Assembly (NCBI GenBank): GCA_020638995.1
Contig: JACKHM010000004.1
Span: forward strand, 1-64,000
Length of the DNA stretch: 64,000 bases
Source of the DNA: Planctomycetaceae bacterium
Lineage (GTDB): Bacteria > Planctomycetota > Planctomycetia > Pirellulales > Pirellulaceae
Direction of reading: 5' to 3'
Positions 60,352 to 64,000 of this stretch are shown piece after piece; within the stretch, counting starts at the first letter, position 1, and the number at the start of each line of letters is the position of its first letter. Below the pieces are notes generated by a model. The model did no database searches. It was not told where the DNA came from and was given only the letters and a program-made list of their open reading frames with translations. A program made the position numbers and the translations under genes.

Positions 60352-61371
60352 TCAACCGTCCCAGCTTACGGGGTTTCCATCGCTGCGAGCGATGATTCGC
60401 TCCCATGCCGTATCAACAGGTTTCTCCACAGTTCCGTCACGCTGGCCATTTGGACCGACCTGGACTCCGTCGTTACGCATATAAGCTTCAATCGTTTCGG
60501 CCACAAATCTTACTGATCCGTCACACAAAGCGAATTGCGCGCCGCCGGGATGCTCGCTAGAAAAGCTTCGTCGCCCTCGTGAGCTTGCTGCAGTTTGAAC
60601 TGTGCCGGTCATGTTCAACCTGTAAACACCACAGGCCATGATCGATCCAATCGAATCGGTATTATCTCGCCATCCGGACCAAATGAGTGCGGCTTGTGAC
60701 TCATTAATCCTTCCTTGACTGTCCTGCCATCGCCATTGGCGCTCACCAATCGCAATAACATTACTGGTCCCGTCGAGAATGTCCCGGAAGTTTAGCGACT
60801 CCTCACGAATAAATGCGCCTCCGCGCGCGTTGTGGTCCACACCATAACTGTTTCGACCCTTGAACGTGTTACCAATAAAGTCATCGCTGCTGTTACTCAC
60901 AACATAATTCGCCGATACCATATCGCCATTGACGTCTCGGTTACTTCCATTGTTGAGCGGTGGGGCAACGTCTGAAGGACAACGAAAACCAGCCAAAGGC
61001 GTCCGCATTGCCGCTGCTTTTGCGGCAACGCCCATCGCACCCCAAGCACTTCCTTGCCCTACCCCCGCAGCTTGCTGCACCGACTCTTGTTCCATAAATG
61101 GCATAACCAATGCTCCCCAGCTCCAGACGGTTCCACTTCCCGGATCTGAAATGATGTAAGCCGGAGGCATGCCCTGAGGAAAGCTGTCGTGGTAGTTATG
61201 CAACGACAGCGCGAGTTGCTTTAGATTGTTGCTGCACTGCATGCGCCGTGCGGCTTCGCGAGCGGCTTGTACCGCAGGTAACAATAACGCTACCAATATT
61301 CCGATAATCGCAATTACCACTAGCAGCTCAACTAGCGTAAAACCGTGTTTTCTCACCATTGATTTGGTCAC
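60352..61371 (-). CDS. DUF1559 (SBP_bac_10-like) prepilin-type protein
   Basis: This 339-aa protein starts with GTG, preceded by AAGGAG at an 8-nt spacing. A prepilin leader MTKSMVRKHG is followed by FTLVELLVVIAIIGILVALLLPAVQAAREAARRMQC and NNLKQLALSLHNYHD, a signature of the large DUF1559 family in planctomycetes. The C-terminal end has the H-x-G-G-x-FALCDGSVRFV motif. The products are thought to be pilin-like and possibly exported by the type II/IV-like machinery (such as the cluster at 353-18528); a proven function is lacking. An upstream small lipoprotein gene, 154 bp away, shares the strand. Confidence 0.93.
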   Translation of the reverse strand: MTKSMVRKHGFTLVELLVVIAIIGILVALLLPAVQAAREAARRMQCSNNLKQLALSLHNYHDSFPQGMPPAYIISDPGSGTVWSWGALVMPFMEQESVQQAAGVGQGSAWGAMGVAAKAAAMRTPLAGFRCPSDVAPPLNNGSNRDVNGDMVSANYVVSNSSDDFIGNTFKGRNSYGVDHNARGGAFIREESLNFRDILDGTSNVIAIGERQWRWQDSQGRINESQAALIWSGWRDNTDSIGSIMACGVYRLNMTGTVQTAASSRGRRSFSSEHPGGAQFALCDGSVRFVAETIEAYMRNDGVQVGPNGQRDGTVEKPVDTAWERIIARSDGNPVSWDG

Positions 61372-61379
61372 GACACACT

Positions 61380-61385
61380 CTCCTT
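61380..61385 (-). promoter_or_regulatory. Shine-Dalgarno AAGGAG before a GTG start
   Basis: AAGGAG with an 8-nt spacer before GTG at 61371 decides the start of the DUF1559 gene, just ahead of the leader MTKSMVRKHG. Confidence 0.65.
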
Positions 61386-61525
61386 TTCCAGATAATTTGA
61401 ATTAATAACGACAATACAAAGCGAAGACTACAGAGCGCGTGCACCACAGTGCCGACTCAAGGCGACGGGAGTCGTTTTCGTACTTTGCGAGGAGAAGAAT
61501 TTACGGTACGAAAAACGCAATTCGG

Positions 61526-61738
61526 TCACTCAGTTCCAGGATCCGCGGGAGGTGCGGCTTGAGTGCTGGCATCACCGCTATCTCCGTCTTCGGTACCGGG
61601 ATCAGGCATTGCTTGCTCAGCTCCAGTCGATGTTGTGTCCTCTTCCGGAACGAGTGGCCCACTTTCCGAACCACCACAGCCAACGAGCAAAACTATAAGA
61701 GCGAGGCTAAACATCCAACCGGTAATTTTTCGAACCAT
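61526..61738 (-). CDS. small lipoprotein next to the DUF1559 gene
   Basis: From ATG 61736-61738, with GGAG six bases upstream, the product is 70 aa: a hydrophobic leader MVRKITGWMFSLALIVLLVG with the lipobox LVGC (Cys21). A Pro/Glu/Asp/Ser-rich tail (GPLVPEEDTTSTG and more) follows. It has no recognisable domain. Such tiny lipoproteins beside DUF1559 genes are frequent in planctomycetes; a role as accessory of the pilin-like partner is only inferred. A longer reading to 61777 has no site. Confidence 0.7.
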   Translation of the reverse strand: MVRKITGWMFSLALIVLLVGCGGSESGPLVPEEDTTSTGAEQAMPDPGTEDGDSGDASTQAAPPADPGTE

Positions 61739-62160
61739 CGGTTTCTCCGACCTTAAAAAAGACAAATATAACATCATTAAGAAAGTTAATAAGTGGGAAG
61801 TGTGACGTCAACCATATCCCCTACAAAGAGCGATGCTTTTGCCGTCGATTTTTGTACATCTCCATGTTTTATCGAAGTTCGGCGTAAATGGTTGCAGCCT
61901 CACAATCCGCTAGCGAGGATGCCTAATATTAATCTTTCGCCTAAACTTTCGTTGCAAATGCGATGTGAGCCTAGACCGCTGTCGGGCCGCTCGTGAAATC
62001 GGCACGGCGTCATAGGTAGGCGTCATAGTTCCTGTGCGGCGAATCCGGGATAGTGGAGCGGACGCGTTGGACCGACAAAATTGAATTCAGCAGTCTTCAA
62101 CTCCAACGACGATTTGCGCCACAGTTGTGACGCGAGTAGTAAACTCAGGATTTCGACGGC
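61739..62160. other. divergent intergenic region, nothing clear
   Basis: About 420 bp between the lipoprotein and the FG-GAP gene, AT-rich near 61750-61800 with TTATATTTG on the minus strand that could be part of a lipoprotein promoter. No -35 partner with proper spacing was convincing and no RNA was recognised. Confidence 0.35.
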
Positions 62161-63801
62161 ATGAGCAGCAGGCGAGCCAAGAATTGCCCCGCGACATCTA
62201 AAGCCAGCAGAGCTGTAGAAGCTCGACCCTTTCACATCTGGAACGTCAACTTAAAGCAAACCATTGTGGTACTCGTAGTCGGCTCGCTGACGACAATTGC
62301 GTTCGGAGCCTTCTTCTTGTGGAAGGCCGAGACTGCTGTTGAGCAGTTCATCCTTTCGGAGTCCAGTAAGCCTGTTGAATTGGCTCCGGAAGACGAGACA
62401 AGACTACGAGAAACGTGCTCGCACTGCCATCAATTTTCATCCCCAGATTCCCTCCCCCGCGGTGCCTGGAAGGAAACAATTTGGCAAATGTATGAACACT
62501 CCGGTTATGGTCGAACGGTAAAGTGGCGAGTCGAACCCGATAGCGTGATCGCGTGGTACGAAAAACACTCGCCGGAGAACTTTGTTTTCGATCAAAGTGT
62601 TGGAGTGAAAATGGCGAGTTCGCCATTTTCTCGCGAGCCGATCAATATTCAATCGTCGCAGTTGTCGCCGGTCGTTGCAAACATCGAGGTCGCCAACGTA
62701 ACCGGCAATGATCCACACGGGCTCATTGTATGCGATGCGTTACAAGGTCAAGTGTTGCTGGGCGCTCTGAACGAACCGGAGGTTTCCTTGCGGTCGATAG
62801 CTGACATTCCCAATCCATGTCACGCCGAGGTGGCCGACCTCGATGCGGACGGTCGCGTCGACATTGTCGTCGCCAATTTGGGAACATTCTTGGCTATGGA
62901 CCATAACCTTGGCAGCGTCGAGTGGCTTCGTCAATCAAAGACGGGCAAGTTCGAACGCGTCACTATCAAAGATGGCCTCGGTCGCGTCGCGGATGTCGAG
63001 CCGACCGATTTCGATCGCGATGGGGATCTTGATGTCGTCGTCGCAGAGTTCGGTTGGTACACCACCGGTGAATTGCTGTTACTGGAAAACCGATTAAACG
63101 AGAAAACATCTCCGAGTTTCGAGTCGCATGTAATCGATGGAATTCATGGCGCATCGCACGTCGACGTAGCGGATCTTGACGGGGACGGTGTAGACGAATT
63201 AATTGTGCTCTACAGCCAAGAACACGAGATGGTCCGATGTTATTCGCACCTGGGATCGTATGCGTTTGCAGTTCGCGATCTATATCGAGCCCCGAGTCCA
63301 GCTTGGGGGTTCACTGGCTCGCAGATTGTCGACTTAGACGGCGATGCGGATCTCGACATTTTGTTGTCGAACGGCGATGCATTCGATAACACGATTGTAA
63401 AGCCCTATCATGGCATCCAATGGCTTGAAAATACTGGAGACCTGAACTTCAGCGCCCACACGCTGGCCAATATGTGGGGTGTCTATCGAGCAGCAGCGGC
63501 AGACCTGGACGGTGATGGCGATCAGGATGTTGCCGCGTGTGCACTGATTCCAAACACATCCAGCGATTTACGAAAGTTAGGCGACGTATGTGATTCGCTC
63601 GTCTGGTTCGAGCAAACGACCACGGGAGTATTCGTCCGTCATCAACTCGAGGCAGGGAATTACGAGCACCCAACACTCGCGATTGCTGATTACAATTTGG
63701 ATGGAAATGCTGATTTGTTGGTCGGCAACGGTCGACTCGAATTGTCGGTTAACCCGCGAAGCAAAGGCTGTCTTGGACTGTGGCTAGGCAACGCAAAGTG
63801 A
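62161..63801 (+). CDS. membrane-anchored FG-GAP/VCBS repeat protein with one CxxCH
   Basis: The 546-aa protein has a positively charged start and a single transmembrane segment (TIVVLVVGSLTTIAFGAFFLW, about residues 35-56). A short cytochrome-like part follows with CSHCH near residue 86. The rest consists of FG-GAP/VCBS-type propeller repeats, each with a DxDxDG calcium loop: DLDADGRVDIVVANLG, DFDRDGDLDVVVAEF, DLDGDGVDELIV, DLDGDADLDILLSNGD, DLDGDGDQDVAAC and DYNLDGNADLLVGNG. A membrane-attached periplasmic redox or binding protein is likely. The following gene begins 2 bp after the stop, suggesting an operon. Confidence 0.85.
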   Translation: MSSRRAKNCPATSKASRAVEARPFHIWNVNLKQTIVVLVVGSLTTIAFGAFFLWKAETAVEQFILSESSKPVELAPEDETRLRETCSHCHQFSSPDSLPRGAWKETIWQMYEHSGYGRTVKWRVEPDSVIAWYEKHSPENFVFDQSVGVKMASSPFSREPINIQSSQLSPVVANIEVANVTGNDPHGLIVCDALQGQVLLGALNEPEVSLRSIADIPNPCHAEVADLDADGRVDIVVANLGTFLAMDHNLGSVEWLRQSKTGKFERVTIKDGLGRVADVEPTDFDRDGDLDVVVAEFGWYTTGELLLLENRLNEKTSPSFESHVIDGIHGASHVDVADLDGDGVDELIVLYSQEHEMVRCYSHLGSYAFAVRDLYRAPSPAWGFTGSQIVDLDGDADLDILLSNGDAFDNTIVKPYHGIQWLENTGDLNFSAHTLANMWGVYRAAAADLDGDGDQDVAACALIPNTSSDLRKLGDVCDSLVWFEQTTTGVFVRHQLEAGNYEHPTLAIADYNLDGNADLLVGNGRLELSVNPRSKGCLGLWLGNAK

Positions 63802-63803
63802 CC

Positions 63804-64000
63804 ATGGGTAATGGAGAAACCCGCCGGGGCCAAGCTGGTCTGAGCAAGCGGCGCGTCCGATGCATGCTCGTTATCACCATCGTTGGGATCGTAGTGGCCT
63901 GGGCCTTCGGCACCAAACCACTTGTTAGGAGATACAAGTTTTCCCGAGTGCACCGAGCGATCAACGATCGTAATTGGGACGAGGCGCTGGGACAACTCGC
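63804..64000 (+). CDS. membrane-anchored protein, 5' part (runs off the window)
   Basis: ATG at 63804 (or GTG at 63798, overlapping the previous stop as GTGA) opens a frame that is still open at 64000. Its first 65 residues read MGNGETRRGQAGLSKRRV, a hydrophobic segment (MLVITIVGIVVAWAFGT), then KPLVRRYKFSRVHRAINDRNWDEALGQL. The last part looks like the first helix of a tetratricopeptide repeat, as in other planctomycete proteins that accompany FG-GAP proteins. The TPR call rests on about 25 residues and is tentative. Confidence 0.55.
   Translation, partial: MGNGETRRGQAGLSKRRVRCMLVITIVGIVVAWAFGTKPLVRRYKFSRVHRAINDRNWDEALGQL

Noticed and set aside
1..64000. tRNA, rRNA, insertion sequence, integrase or phage genes
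   Set aside because: Read for TTCGA-type T-loops, acceptor pairs, transposase-like proteins and terminal repeats; none was convincing, though a covariance-model search could not be run.

Overview
The window looks like a chromosome segment of a planctomycete, probably a member of the Pirellulales. Four family-level signals support this: a PSCyt1/DUF1549/DUF1553 cytochrome-type protein paired with a DUF1501 protein, a DUF1559 prepilin-like protein beside a tiny lipoprotein, a Cys-type sulfatase, and large secreted beta-helix, FG-GAP and PQQ-repeat proteins. Base composition is moderate (roughly half GC by eye). No rRNA, tRNA, CRISPR array, insertion sequence or prophage was recognised. The genus cannot be named from sequence alone.

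Region 1 (1-18.7 kb). After the 3' end of an o-succinylbenzoate-synthase-like gene comes a long minus-strand cluster for a type II secretion / type IV pilus-like machine. In transcription order it runs GspE/PilB, PilT, second GspE/PilB, GspF, then six prepilin-type proteins (two GspG-like, GspH-like, GspI-like, a giant GspK-like of about 1756 aa, GspJ-like). No secretin, GspL/PilM or prepilin peptidase is present in the window. Several pseudopilins carry acidic DxDxDG calcium-type motifs, and two share a nearly identical motif.

Region 2 (18.8-35.6 kb). A secreted sulfatase, a QueD/6-pyruvoyl-tetrahydropterin-synthase protein with a TTG start, a 1701-aa secreted parallel beta-helix protein, an aldo/keto reductase, the PSCyt1-DUF1549-DUF1553 / DUF1501 pair, then a run of S41 protease (TTG start), TsaD (overlapping by 4 nt) and a secreted protein-L-isoaspartate methyltransferase with an extra C-terminal domain.

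Region 3 (35.6-41.9 kb). Two minus-strand secreted proteins of unusual make-up: a VWA / secretin-N-like / glycine-rich / DUF2135-like multidomain protein, and an extremely acidic tyrosine-rich protein.

Region 4 (41.9-51.5 kb). An SLC13-type transporter with RCK_C domains, a zinc-ligand-free ribosomal protein S4, a complete pyruvate dehydrogenase set (lpd, aceE, aceF), and a glycerophosphodiester phosphodiesterase.

Region 5 (51.5-64 kb). A possible unannotated small RNA with its own promoter and terminator, an FHA-GAF-sigma54 activator, three glycosyltransferases (GT4, GT39, GT2), a truncated DTW-domain gene ending in an inverted repeat, a PQQ-repeat protein, a DUF1559/lipoprotein pair with a strong terminator, and an FG-GAP/CxxCH membrane protein followed by the start of a membrane-anchored protein cut by the window edge.

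The best candidates for something undescribed are the pseudopilin cluster with shared calcium-type modules, the 51.6-51.9 kb RNA candidate, the VWA/STN/Gly-rich protein and the acidic Tyr-rich protein.
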